Part shown: piece by piece, positions 26,293-34,415 of the stretch
How positions within the stretch are numbered: the stretch's first letter is position 1
Layout of the letters: every line of letters begins with the position of its first letter
NCBI RefSeq assembly: GCF_020736845.1
Contig: NZ_JAFFQR010000112.1
Location: 310,001 to 374,000, forward strand
Direction of reading: 5' to 3'
Source of the DNA: Paenibacillus farraposensis
Lineage (GTDB): Bacteria; Bacillota; Bacilli; Paenibacillales; Paenibacillaceae
Length of the DNA stretch: 64,000 bases
The notes under the pieces: model-generated
Told to the model about the DNA's origin: nothing
Databases searched by the model: none
Seen by the model: the letters and a program-made list of their open reading frames with translations, nothing else
Position numbers and translations under genes: made by a program

Positions 26293-27051
26293 TTAGCCAA
26301 ATCGCCCGGAAATATAATCTTCTGTGCGTGAATCCTGAGGTGTGGAGAACATGGTCTCTGTATCTGCCGCCTCTACCACGACGCCATTCAAAAAGAACGC
26401 AGTCCGACCGGATACACGTGCCGCTTGATGCATGTTATGCGTCACCATAACGATGGTATACCTGTTACGCAGTTCTTGAACCAGCTCTTCAATCTTGACC
26501 GTGGAGATTGGGTCAAGTGCAGATGTGGCCTCATCCATAAGCAAAATATCCGGCTGTACTGCAAGCGCTCTGGCTATGCACAGCCGCTGCTGTTGTCCAC
26601 CGGACAAGCTGAGGGCTGAACGCTTGAGAAAATCCTTGACCTCTTCCCAAAGTGCCGCCTGTCGCAAGCTTTGCTCGACCAGTTCGTCCAGCTTTTCCTT
26701 TTGCCGGATGCCATGCAGACGTGGTCCGTAGGCCACGTTATCGTAAATGGATTTGGGAAACGGGTTAGGCTGCTGAAAAACCATCCCAACCTGCTTGCGC
26801 AACGTCTCCACTTCCATCGTATCACCATATATATCCTGACCTGCGATACTCACGATACCTTCAATGCGCGTTCCCGGTATCATATCATTCATCCGGTTCA
26901 GCGTACGAAGCAGAGTTGATTTGCCGCAGCCCGATGGACCGATGAAGGCTGTTACCGTTTTTTCAGGAATATCGAGGTTAATATCTTTCAGCGCATGAAA
27001 TTTCTCATAATATAAATTCAGCTTATCAATCCGGATTACCGAATCATTCAT
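26293..27051 (-). CDS. pstB: Phosphate ABC transporter ATP-binding protein (first copy)
   Basis: 252 aa. Walker A is GPSGCGKST near residue 34, the signature LSGGQQQRL near 150, Walker B DILLMDEATSALDP, and the H-loop is in VMVTHNM. The PstB-specific RTLNRMNDMIPGTRIEG is present. It is paired here with phoU only, while a second pstB lies in pstSCAB at 39-43 kb. Walker B has the unusual DEATSALD where most PstB have DEPTSALD. A four-repeat Pho box lies 85-123 nt upstream, so phosphate starvation should induce it. Confidence 0.93.
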   Translation of the reverse strand: MNDSVIRIDKLNLYYEKFHALKDINLDIPEKTVTAFIGPSGCGKSTLLRTLNRMNDMIPGTRIEGIVSIAGQDIYGDTMEVETLRKQVGMVFQQPNPFPKSIYDNVAYGPRLHGIRQKEKLDELVEQSLRQAALWEEVKDFLKRSALSLSGGQQQRLCIARALAVQPDILLMDEATSALDPISTVKIEELVQELRNRYTIVMVTHNMHQAARVSGRTAFFLNGVVVEAADTETMFSTPQDSRTEDYISGRFG

Positions 27052-27120
27052 CGATTTATGATCTCCTTCGTGTTGCAGTTATGGTCCTCAAGCATTGCAC
27101 CTGATTTGCACAATACGAAG

Positions 27121-27174
27121 ATTATATAAGCTGTGTGTAAAATCAGTGTGATGGATTTGTTAACCGTATGTAAA
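27121..27174 (-). promoter_or_regulatory. Pho box and promoter of pstB-phoU
   Basis: On the minus strand TTTACA, TTAACA, ATCACA and TTTACA occur at exactly 11-bp intervals (forward TGTNAN units start at 27136, 27147, 27158 and 27169). They are followed by a TATAAT -10 (forward 27121-27126). This is the layout of a Bacillus PhoP-binding core promoter. Confidence 0.85.
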
Positions 27175-27265
27175 ATGCTCATGAATTCAGCATAAGCTCA
27201 AGCTCTTTGGCAATTCCGGCTGCGTTCAGGGCTGCTTCCTCTGCAGAACGGAACATTTGGCTGTT

Positions 27266-27487
27266 TTATCCCTCATAATAATCCCCAAGGGAAAGCTCAT
27301 TTTTATCAACGACGATGACACAAGGAATATCTTCCTGCATCTTCATCAGGGCTAACAGTTCTTCACAAGACATATCCGTACCAATAATCGGAACTTGCCA
27401 GCATGGCACGTAAGCAGTAATCCGTTTGTATGTATCACGTTCAATCACAGCAGTGGAACTCATCTGGGTCTTTGGTTCCGTCATCAT
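27266..27487 (-). CDS. Small conserved-looking protein in the Pho cluster
   Basis: 73 aa, not recognised. It starts MMTEPKTQMSSTAVIER, and the second ATG is also possible. The end, EDIPCVIVVDKNELSLGDYYEG, resembles the edge strand of a CBS domain, but a full CBS pair is absent. GGGGAC upstream is a plausible ribosome site. It lies between phoP and pstB, all on the minus strand, and has its own two-repeat Pho box 80-100 nt upstream. That suggests a Pho-regulon member. Confidence 0.55.
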   Translation of the reverse strand: MMTEPKTQMSSTAVIERDTYKRITAYVPCWQVPIIGTDMSCEELLALMKMQEDIPCVIVVDKNELSLGDYYEG

Positions 27488-27568
27488 CGTTCTGAAGTCC
27501 CCTTTTTTTAACTACTTGGAGTGACGGGAACATCATATCGGTCAATTATTGATTGTAACGACCATGTT

Positions 27569-27585
27569 TGTTAACGGAATGTAAA
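27569..27585 (-). promoter_or_regulatory. Two-repeat Pho box upstream of the small ORF
   Basis: On the minus strand TTTACA and TTAACA are spaced 11 bp (forward TGTTAA at 27569 and TGTAAA at 27580). A GTTACA lies 15 bp further. They are 82-98 nt upstream of the 27487 start. Confidence 0.5.
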
Positions 27586-27646
27586 ATCACAAATTGGCCA
27601 CAAAGTCGCCTTACATTATATTGAAACAAAAAAAAGCGCCCCTCAT

Positions 27647-28378
27647 TTATAACAAATGAGAAGCGCTTCTTTTTTTATTTACAACCAGTTTGTAGCCTAC
27701 ACCGCGAATCGAGTCAATATGAACCGAGTCAGGGTCAAGCTCCAGCTTTTTGCGTAATGAGCTGACATGTACATCCACCGTCCGCTGACCGCCAATGTAG
27801 TCAAAGCCCCAAACCGCGTTCATCAGATCATCCCGGGTGAGCACCACGCCCGGCTTGCGGGACAAATAGAGAAGTACCTCGAATTCCTTGGGCCTTAAGC
27901 TGATGGACTGGCCTCCAAGAATGACTTCATATTTTTCAGGGTAAATCTCCAGCTCGCCCAGTTGAATTATGGAGCCATCCTTCTGGTCAGGCAGGACGCC
28001 TTCATCCCCGCCAGATGTTCTTCGCAGCACAGCTGTCACGCGGGCCAGCAGTTCAGAAACGCCAAACGGCTTCGTAATGTAATCATCCGCACCTGATTTC
28101 AGCCCTTGCACAACCTCGGCTTCACCGTTTTTAGCCGTTAAAATAATGATTGGCGTCGTCAGTCCCTGATGTCGCAGTTTGCTCAGAATATCCAGTCCGT
28201 TCATACCGGGCAGCATCAAATCCAGCAGGATCAAATCATAAGATTCTCTGGAGGCTTTTTCAAACCCTGCACTGCCATGATCCTCCGTGTCTACTTCGAA
28301 ACCCTCTTGTATCAAATTGTAGGATAGCAATCTGGCAAGTGTCGGTTCATCCTCAATAACCAGCAAGCGTTGTCCCAT
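27647..28378 (-). CDS. phoP: Phosphate response regulator PhoP/PhoB
   Basis: 243 aa OmpR-type regulator. The receiver domain has Asp10/Glu11, phospho-acceptor Asp53 in LILLDLMLPGMNG, and Lys in YITKPFG. The C-terminal winged helix contains LRPKEFEVLLYLSRKPG and QRTVDVHVSSLRKKLE. It activates phosphate-starvation promoters with Pho boxes, several of which are visible here. The gene lies downstream of phoR, the reverse of the usual order, and has its own Pho box. Confidence 0.93.
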   Translation of the reverse strand: MGQRLLVIEDEPTLARLLSYNLIQEGFEVDTEDHGSAGFEKASRESYDLILLDLMLPGMNGLDILSKLRHQGLTTPIIILTAKNGEAEVVQGLKSGADDYITKPFGVSELLARVTAVLRRTSGGDEGVLPDQKDGSIIQLGELEIYPEKYEVILGGQSISLRPKEFEVLLYLSRKPGVVLTRDDLMNAVWGFDYIGGQRTVDVHVSSLRKKLELDPDSVHIDSIRGVGYKLVVNKKRSASHLL

Positions 28379-28463
28379 AAATATTCTTCATCTCCTGTTT
28401 ACCTGTTAAAGGTGCATTGGTCAAAATTCCGAAATCTGTGCCATACTCTTGCGATACCCGTAC

Positions 28464-28495
28464 ATTTTATCACGACATTGTTAACAGAATGTAAA
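28464..28495 (-). promoter_or_regulatory. Pho box and promoter between phoR and phoP
   Basis: On the minus strand TTTACA and TTAACA are 11 bp apart (forward TGTTAA at 28479, TGTAAA at 28490), with a TAAAAT -10-like box (forward 28464-28469) downstream. It lies in the 129-nt phoR-phoP gap and would let PhoP activate its own gene separately from phoR. Confidence 0.65.
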
Positions 28496-28507
28496 AATAG
28501 TAATAGT

Positions 28508-30310
28508 TCATTCTTCCTGTTGCAGTAATGGCAATTCAATCGTAAATGTGGTGCCAATACCAAGCTCGCTTTCGACCGAAAGTGTTCCATGATGCAGATC
28601 AACCAAGTGCTTGACGATGGACAATCCCAGACCCGTTCCGCCCGAGTTGCGCGAGCGTCCTTTATCTACCCGGTAAAAGCGCTCAAAAATACGCGGCAAA
28701 TCCTTTTTCGGAATCCCGATGCCTGTATCGCTGACCGTAAATACCACACGCTCCGTATCATGATCGCGTTGCACTGTCACAACCTTGATCTTCACCTTGC
28801 CGCCGTCCAGTGTGTAGTTGATGCCATTAGACAACAGGTTCAGAAAAATCTGCTGGAGCTTATCTTCATCTGCTTCCATATATAGTTCATCAGGAATTTC
28901 CATATGCAGTGTAATCCGTTTTTTGGCAGCGACATTATTCAGTTTTTCCAGCAATGATTCGATAAACGATGAAACATGAATTGGCGAGCAATCAAGCGAA
29001 GACCGCTTGGACTCAATTTGGGATAGCTCCAGAATGTCGCCGATCAGCCGGTTCAGCCGTTCACTTTCATCATAAATAATTTGTAAAAAGGAACGGGATG
29101 TTTCCTCATCCTTAACTCCGCCGCCAAGCAGCGTTTCGGCAAATCCCTTGACCGCAGCAATCGGTGTTTTGAGCTCATGAGAAACATTCGCTACAAATTC
29201 GCTCCGCATGCTTTCCAAACGGCGAATTGCCGTAATATCCTGCAAAAGAAACAACATACCGCGGTAACCGCCGTCATCCTCGTACATAGGCACACCATCC
29301 AGCAAAACCAGCCGTTCCTCGGGATTGTACAAATGCACCTCACCGTGCAGTTTTTCACGGCTTTGTATACTGCCCTCAATCAGCTTCGTCAGCTCATAAT
29401 GTTTCTTCAACTCGTGGTAGGGTTTATCTGTCACGCGTTTACCCGCCACACCAAGCATCCGCTCAGACTCACGGTTTACAAGCGCAATACGCTCCTCGGC
29501 ATCAATCATCAGAATTCCACCGGTCATATTACTCATGACGCTCTGGAGCAAATCCTCATTATCACGTATCGTTTTCATTTGGTTTTGGAGACTGTCTGCC
29601 ATACGGTTAATCGCTTCACCCAACTGCCCTACCTCGTCCCTGCGCTGTACACCCACTCTGGCGTCATAATCCAGTCCGGAAATGCGATTAGCTACACCCG
29701 TAATGTGTTCAATGGGTGAAGTGAGGCCGCGGGCGATGCGATAGCTGACCAGCCCGGCAGCGAGAAACAGCAGCACAAGGCCTATTCCAATGGCCATCCA
29801 GCCGCGCTGTATGCCCTCCTCTACCGTTTTCAGATTCATGGACAAGCGAATATATCCGTCAAAGCCCTTGTCCGACACCACAGGCTCTGCGACGTACAGC
29901 ATGTTGCGCTTCAGAGTTTCGCTATAGCGAATCGTACGTCCAATGCCTTCTGTCGAAGCTTGCTGAATTTCTTCACGGGATGCATGGTTTTCCATCTTGC
30001 GCGGATCGCTGAGCGAATCGCCGACCACTGTCCCATCCTTGCGAATGAAGGTCACGCGCGATTGGGTCAGACGGGCAATTTCCTTGGCCTTTTCGGAATA
30101 ATAAGAGATGTAATCTGTGCTGGAAAGAGGGTCTGTATTGACAAAAGGAAATGTAGCGCGAAGCAGGTCGATCTCTCGTCCCATGTTCTCCTCAAGCACC
30201 TTCATATTCGAATTTTTAAAAATTTGCCCCATCGTAATTCCAGCAGCCAGAACAGATACACCAATCACAATCAGCATAATGACCGTCAGCCTGAAACGAA
30301 ACGATTTCAT
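28508..30310 (-). CDS. phoR: Phosphate sensor histidine kinase PhoR
   Basis: 600 aa. Membrane helices at about 7-29 and 170-190 enclose an extracytoplasmic sensor domain. A HAMP domain (about 190-243) and a PAS domain (about 250-350) follow. HisKA carries His378 in NVSHELKTPIAAVKGF. HATPase motifs are NLLSNGINYT, DTGIGIPKKDLP and GGTGLGLSIV. It phosphorylates PhoP at low phosphate. It is transcribed before phoP, and its stop is only 13 nt from the Pho box that precedes phoP. Confidence 0.92.
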   Translation of the reverse strand: MKSFRFRLTVIMLIVIGVSVLAAGITMGQIFKNSNMKVLEENMGREIDLLRATFPFVNTDPLSSTDYISYYSEKAKEIARLTQSRVTFIRKDGTVVGDSLSDPRKMENHASREEIQQASTEGIGRTIRYSETLKRNMLYVAEPVVSDKGFDGYIRLSMNLKTVEEGIQRGWMAIGIGLVLLFLAAGLVSYRIARGLTSPIEHITGVANRISGLDYDARVGVQRRDEVGQLGEAINRMADSLQNQMKTIRDNEDLLQSVMSNMTGGILMIDAEERIALVNRESERMLGVAGKRVTDKPYHELKKHYELTKLIEGSIQSREKLHGEVHLYNPEERLVLLDGVPMYEDDGGYRGMLFLLQDITAIRRLESMRSEFVANVSHELKTPIAAVKGFAETLLGGGVKDEETSRSFLQIIYDESERLNRLIGDILELSQIESKRSSLDCSPIHVSSFIESLLEKLNNVAAKKRITLHMEIPDELYMEADEDKLQQIFLNLLSNGINYTLDGGKVKIKVVTVQRDHDTERVVFTVSDTGIGIPKKDLPRIFERFYRVDKGRSRNSGGTGLGLSIVKHLVDLHHGTLSVESELGIGTTFTIELPLLQQEE

Positions 30311-30410
30311 ACAATACGCCCATCCTTTGGTAAGTAGAAATTTTTATAATGATGATACGATGTAGTTCAAGTAACATTCTACAGGCTGGCTGTACTTTGT
30401 ACCACTGCTA

Positions 30411-30449
30411 TAAAAAGAAAAGGTCAGGACATACACTGTCCTAACCTTT
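30411..30449 (-). terminator. Terminator of the SDR gene
   Basis: AAAGGTCAGGACA and TGTCCTAACCTTT arms (one mismatch) around a 5-nt loop are followed on the minus strand by TTTTCTTTTTAT. It begins 5 nt after the stop. Confidence 0.85.
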
Positions 30450-30453
30450 AAAC

Positions 30454-31323
30454 TTACCCGTTAACGACTTCACCGCCGTTAATATGAATGACCTGCCCGC
30501 TGACATAAGAAGAGTCATCTGAAGCAAGATATACATAGGCTGGCGCCAGTTCTTCCGGTTGGCCCGGACGCTTCATGGGCTGTGTCCCGCCAAACTCGCT
30601 GACCGTTTTGGCATCAAACGTGGACGGGATCAGCGGTGTCCAGATTGGACCCGGTGCTACAGCATTGACTCGAATGCCCTGTTCCACCAGATTGAGTGAA
30701 AGCGAGCGAGTGAATGATGTAATCGCCCCTTTCGTGGAGGAATAATCGATGAGTGTCTTGTTGCCGACATATGCGGTAATCGACGTTGTATTGACGATGG
30801 CGCTCCCTTTCTTCAAATGCGGCAATGCGGCCTGTGTCAGGAAGAACATACCGAAAATATTGGTACGGAAAGTGCGCTCCAACTGTTCTTTGGTGATAGC
30901 CTCCAGCTTTTGCTGAGGGTGCTGCTCGGCCGCATTGTTGACGACAATATCGAGCTTACCCAGCTCATGAACCGTCTGCTGGACCGCCTTTTTGGCAAAT
31001 TGGTCATCTCCGATATCACCCGGGAGCAGCACGCATTTGCGTCCCTCCTGTTCCACCTGGCGCTTCGTTTCTTCCGCATCCTGATGCTCATTCAGATAGA
31101 TAATGGCTACATCAGCACCTTCTTTGGCATACGTCACGGCTACAGCTCGACCGATTCCGCTGTCTCCGCCAGTAATAATGGCAACTTTACCTGTCAGTTT
31201 GCCGGCTGCTTTGTAAGTCGGCTTTTCAAACTGGGGAGCAGGCGACATTTTGGACTCCATCCCCGGTTGCTGTTCTTGATGCTGGGGAGGCATCGTTTGC
31301 TGGGCTTGGTTGCTTGTTGTCAT
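30454..31323 (-). CDS. SDR-family oxidoreductase (general-stress type)
   Basis: 289 aa. A Gln/Pro-rich N-terminal tail of about 35 residues precedes a Rossmann domain with GGDSGIGRAVAV near residue 52, NNAAEQHP near 128, Ser near 180 and the catalytic YSSTKGA (Tyr near 194, Lys near 198). PGPIWTPLIP and VSGQVIHINGG are typical of YhdF/YhxD/glucose-dehydrogenase-like SDRs induced by stress in bacilli. The substrate is unknown. AAAGGAG precedes the ATG. Confidence 0.88.
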   Translation of the reverse strand: MTTSNQAQQTMPPQHQEQQPGMESKMSPAPQFEKPTYKAAGKLTGKVAIITGGDSGIGRAVAVTYAKEGADVAIIYLNEHQDAEETKRQVEQEGRKCVLLPGDIGDDQFAKKAVQQTVHELGKLDIVVNNAAEQHPQQKLEAITKEQLERTFRTNIFGMFFLTQAALPHLKKGSAIVNTTSITAYVGNKTLIDYSSTKGAITSFTRSLSLNLVEQGIRVNAVAPGPIWTPLIPSTFDAKTVSEFGGTQPMKRPGQPEELAPAYVYLASDDSSYVSGQVIHINGGEVVNG

Positions 31324-31561
31324 ACAAATTCTCCTTTCAAAATCAGATATCTTGTTTAGGATGCAACTTTTATGTCCACTCTACTCTTGATTTACCTATC
31401 CGCTTTCGGATTAAACGACATGAGTGATGATTATACTGAGATCATTAAAAAATAAGGTATCCCAACAACTTTTGGTCTGCTAGACTATGAATAGCGCCGT
31501 GTATACGGATAGCAAAAAAAGAGATTCAGTGAAAATTGCATGAGGGGGTTCATTCAACAAA

Positions 31562-32650
31562 ATGCTGGAAAAAAAAGTGACCTGGCTGGAGCTTTTTTAT
31601 GACTTGCTCTTTGTGGCCGCTGTTTCCAAAGCCACTTATGTTCTATTGCACGTGGAGCATGGTAGTATTGCAATAGAGCATTTGGTCAAGTTTCTTCTTA
31701 TTTTTATTCCTATTTGGTGGGCTTGGGTAGGACAAAGCGTATACAACAACCGTTATGGCCAAGATACGACAACACATCGGATCTTCATCATTCTGGAATT
31801 ATTTTTTGTTCTGATTATGACAGCCAGTCTGGATGCTGATTTTGACGCTAATTATGCACCATTTCTTATCGGATATATCGGGTTAAGGGCTTTAACGGCA
31901 ATCCAGTATCTCGTATCAGCCCAAAGAGAAAAGGATCATAAGCAGGAGACTGCCCACTTCTTTGGAACCTATTTCTGGCTTGGAATGATCATTTCATGCT
32001 GCTCTATCTTTTTCGATTCACCACTTCGCTATGTCATTTTATACGCAGGGATTGTGATTGACATCCTTGTTCCATTAATAGGCCGTAAAAACCTGGTAAA
32101 AACGCCTATCCATACAGCCCATTTATTAGAGCGTTTTGCCCTGTTCACCTTGATTTTGCTGGGTGAATCGGTTATCAGCATGCTGTCTGTATTAAAATCC
32201 GATAAATTCACACCTTCGTCTATTGGATTCGCGGCCTTAGCCTTTATACTCGTTATTGCGATTTGGTGGCAATACTTTGAAAATGTAGAAAAACGAGTAG
32301 ATAAGACAAAACAAACAGCCGGACAAACGATTATTTACGGCCATTTGTTCATTTATTTTTCACTCAGCATGATTGCGGCTTCCATACAGCTCTTATTCCT
32401 GGAGCAGCTGGCATACCTGTTCATCCTTTGTTTTACTTTTGCCTCTGTCTTCATTTACTTCTTATCCGTCATGCTTGTATTTCATCAGTATCGGTTTCAT
32501 CATTTGAAGCCAAGTTTCAAAGTAATGCTTTTATTATTAGGTCTGTTATGTATTTTGTTCATCTTCAATCTTGTTATTGTGGCCCCCCCTCACCTTATCG
32601 TAGGTGAACTTATGTTGTTTTTTATTGTTTTTGCAAAAGCAACCGCATGA
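31562..32650 (+). CDS. ltrA: LtrA-family low-temperature-requirement membrane protein
   Basis: 362 aa with about ten hydrophobic segments. The N-terminal VTWLELFYDLLFVAAVSKA is the LtrA signature, and LLERFALFTLILLGESVISM in the middle is the second conserved block. Family function is poorly understood, with a Listeria member needed for growth in the cold. The gene stands alone, divergent to the SDR gene, with a GAGGGGG ribosome site and a strong terminator. Confidence 0.9.
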   Translation: MLEKKVTWLELFYDLLFVAAVSKATYVLLHVEHGSIAIEHLVKFLLIFIPIWWAWVGQSVYNNRYGQDTTTHRIFIILELFFVLIMTASLDADFDANYAPFLIGYIGLRALTAIQYLVSAQREKDHKQETAHFFGTYFWLGMIISCCSIFFDSPLRYVILYAGIVIDILVPLIGRKNLVKTPIHTAHLLERFALFTLILLGESVISMLSVLKSDKFTPSSIGFAALAFILVIAIWWQYFENVEKRVDKTKQTAGQTIIYGHLFIYFSLSMIAASIQLLFLEQLAYLFILCFTFASVFIYFLSVMLVFHQYRFHHLKPSFKVMLLLLGLLCILFIFNLVIVAPPHLIVGELMLFFIVFAKATA

Positions 32651-32697
32651 TCAGACCAGGGATTCGTGAAATTCCGCTATTGCAGCTCGATATAGCC

Positions 32698-32731
32698 AAA
32701 TGGCCTGCGCTTAAGAAGCGCAGGCCATTTT
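32698..32731. terminator. Bidirectional terminator
   Basis: AAATGGCCTGCGCTT and AAGCGCAGGCCATTT are perfect inverted repeats with a 3-nt loop, between convergent ltrA and the membrane protein gene. Confidence 0.93.
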
Positions 32732-32767
32732 ATGGAAACTCAGGATTTCGTAAAATCCCTTAACGCA

Positions 32768-33184
32768 TTAAATAATGTGGCTATACACCATTAAAAATGT
32801 AATCAAAATCAGGAAGACAGCAAGCAGGGTACTGAACATCCGCATTTTGCCTGCATATTGAGTCATAGGCTGCTGGTTACGAATGGCTTCCAGCGACAAC
32901 CGCAACGGTTTGCCCATGGCACCTGCGATCCCGGAAATCGCCAGAAACAACAGCACGACAACAACGATCCAGGCCACGGAATAGGAGTTCCAGGCAACAA
33001 TCATATACACACCGCTAACAAGCATGAGGATCAGTGCAAATTGAGCCAGACGATTCAATAGCTGAACCGCCGATAGCGTCCCTTCCTGCACGGCAGGGGT
33101 CATTCTATCAATTTTGCCCAAGACAAAGGGGAGCAATAAATAGAAGCCCATCGCCAGCGATCCGATCACATGAATAAAAAACAT
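32768..33184 (-). CDS. Four-helix membrane protein, function unknown
   Basis: 138 aa from the ATG at 33184 (GGAGG 9 nt upstream). A TTG three codons earlier has worse spacing. Four hydrophobic segments lie at about 2-22, 47-65, 70-90 and 115-135. The second and third are separated by VAWNSYSVAW, and RLSLEAIRNQQ is a basic loop. Its organisation recalls DUF2269-like membrane proteins, but I cannot name a function. It is alone on its strand upstream of the ltrA terminator. Confidence 0.65.
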   Translation of the reverse strand: MFFIHVIGSLAMGFYLLLPFVLGKIDRMTPAVQEGTLSAVQLLNRLAQFALILMLVSGVYMIVAWNSYSVAWIVVVVLLFLAISGIAGAMGKPLRLSLEAIRNQQPMTQYAGKMRMFSTLLAVFLILITFLMVYSHII

Positions 33185-33392
33185 CGTTAACAACCTCCAT
33201 TCCCTGTATTTCTAACTTATTCATTTTCCATAGAACGGCCATATCCCCATGATAAGACTGTCATTCATTCGTTTGGGCCATTCTTTTCTATGTATCTATC
33301 ATATCATACGAAATCTATTATACCGGGGAAGTACAGCAAAGCAAAGAAATACGGAGAGGAAAATTTCAGCCATGATGGGGCAAAGACAAAAG

Positions 33393-33429
33393 AGGGGCCT
33401 GCAGCCAATGATATGGCTTTTGGGCCCCC
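33393..33429 (-). terminator. Terminator of mdh
   Basis: AGGGGCC and GGGCCCC arms with nested AGCCA/TGGCT form a long hairpin. On the minus strand it is followed by CTCTTTTG. It lies 30 nt after the mdh stop. Confidence 0.75.
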
Positions 33430-33458
33430 TAACAGGAATTAAAATTTTAAATACGTGC

Positions 33459-34400
33459 TTAAACGTTGACTACTTTAATTATACTGCGAACCGATTCGGC
33501 AGATTGATCCAGTGCAGCTTTTTCTTCGGCTGTCAATTCCAGTTCGAACACCTTTTCGATCCCATTGCCGCCAAGAAGTGTCGGCACACCGAGGAACAAG
33601 TCCTGATAGCCATACTCTCCCTCCAGATAGGCAATGACCGGAATGATCCGCTTCTTGTCTTTGACAATCGCTTCAGTCATCTGCGTTAGCGAGGCTGCCG
33701 GTGCATAGTATGCACTGCCATTTCCCAGCAGGTTCACAATCTCACCGCCCCCCACACGCGTCCGCTCCACAATCGCGTTGATACGTTCCTGCGAAATCAG
33801 GGTTTCGATAGGGATGCCACCGACGCTCGAATAGCGCACCATCGGCACCATATCATCACCGTGGCCGCCCAAAACGAAGCCGCGCACGTCTTCAACGGAT
33901 ACGTTCAGCTCCTGTGCGATAAAGGTACAATACCGCGCTGTATCGAGCACACCCGATTGACCGATGACCCGATTCTTCGGGAAACCAAGCGTATGGTATG
34001 CAGTATAGGTCATTGCATCGACCGGATTGCTCAAAATGATGACGATAGAATCCGGTGCATACTTCTTTATGTTATCGCACACGGATTTTACGATCCCTGC
34101 GTTGGTATTGACCAAATCGTCACGGCTCATACCGGGCTTGCGCGCAATTCCGGCTGTAATGATAACGATGTCTGAATTGGCTGCATCTTCATAATTGGAA
34201 GTACCTGTGACCAGGCTGTCAAAACCCTGTACTGGACCGACCTCTAAAATATCAAGCGCCTTGCCCTTGGTCGGATTCTCAAATTGCGGAATATCGATCA
34301 GCACGATATCGCCCAACTCCTTTTGAGCGAGCATCAATGCGGTAGTGGCACCCGTAAAACCGGCGCCAACAATAGATATTTTTTTACGTTGAATGGTCAC
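33459..34400 (-). CDS. mdh: Malate dehydrogenase
   Basis: 313 aa, LDH-like NAD-dependent type. The Rossmann motif is VGAGFTGAT. Substrate-binding arginines are in ITAGIARKPGMSRDDL, and the catalytic His is in VLGGHGDDMVPM. It starts with GTG (AAGGGG 9 nt upstream), 15 nt after icd, as the last gene of citZ-icd-mdh. It oxidises malate to oxaloacetate in the TCA cycle. Confidence 0.96.
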   Translation of the reverse strand: MTIQRKKISIVGAGFTGATTALMLAQKELGDIVLIDIPQFENPTKGKALDILEVGPVQGFDSLVTGTSNYEDAANSDIVIITAGIARKPGMSRDDLVNTNAGIVKSVCDNIKKYAPDSIVIILSNPVDAMTYTAYHTLGFPKNRVIGQSGVLDTARYCTFIAQELNVSVEDVRGFVLGGHGDDMVPMVRYSSVGGIPIETLISQERINAIVERTRVGGGEIVNLLGNGSAYYAPAASLTQMTEAIVKDKKRIIPVIAYLEGEYGYQDLFLGVPTLLGGNGIEKVFELELTAEEKAALDQSAESVRSIIKVVNV

Positions 34401-34415
34401 GTGACATTCCCCTTC

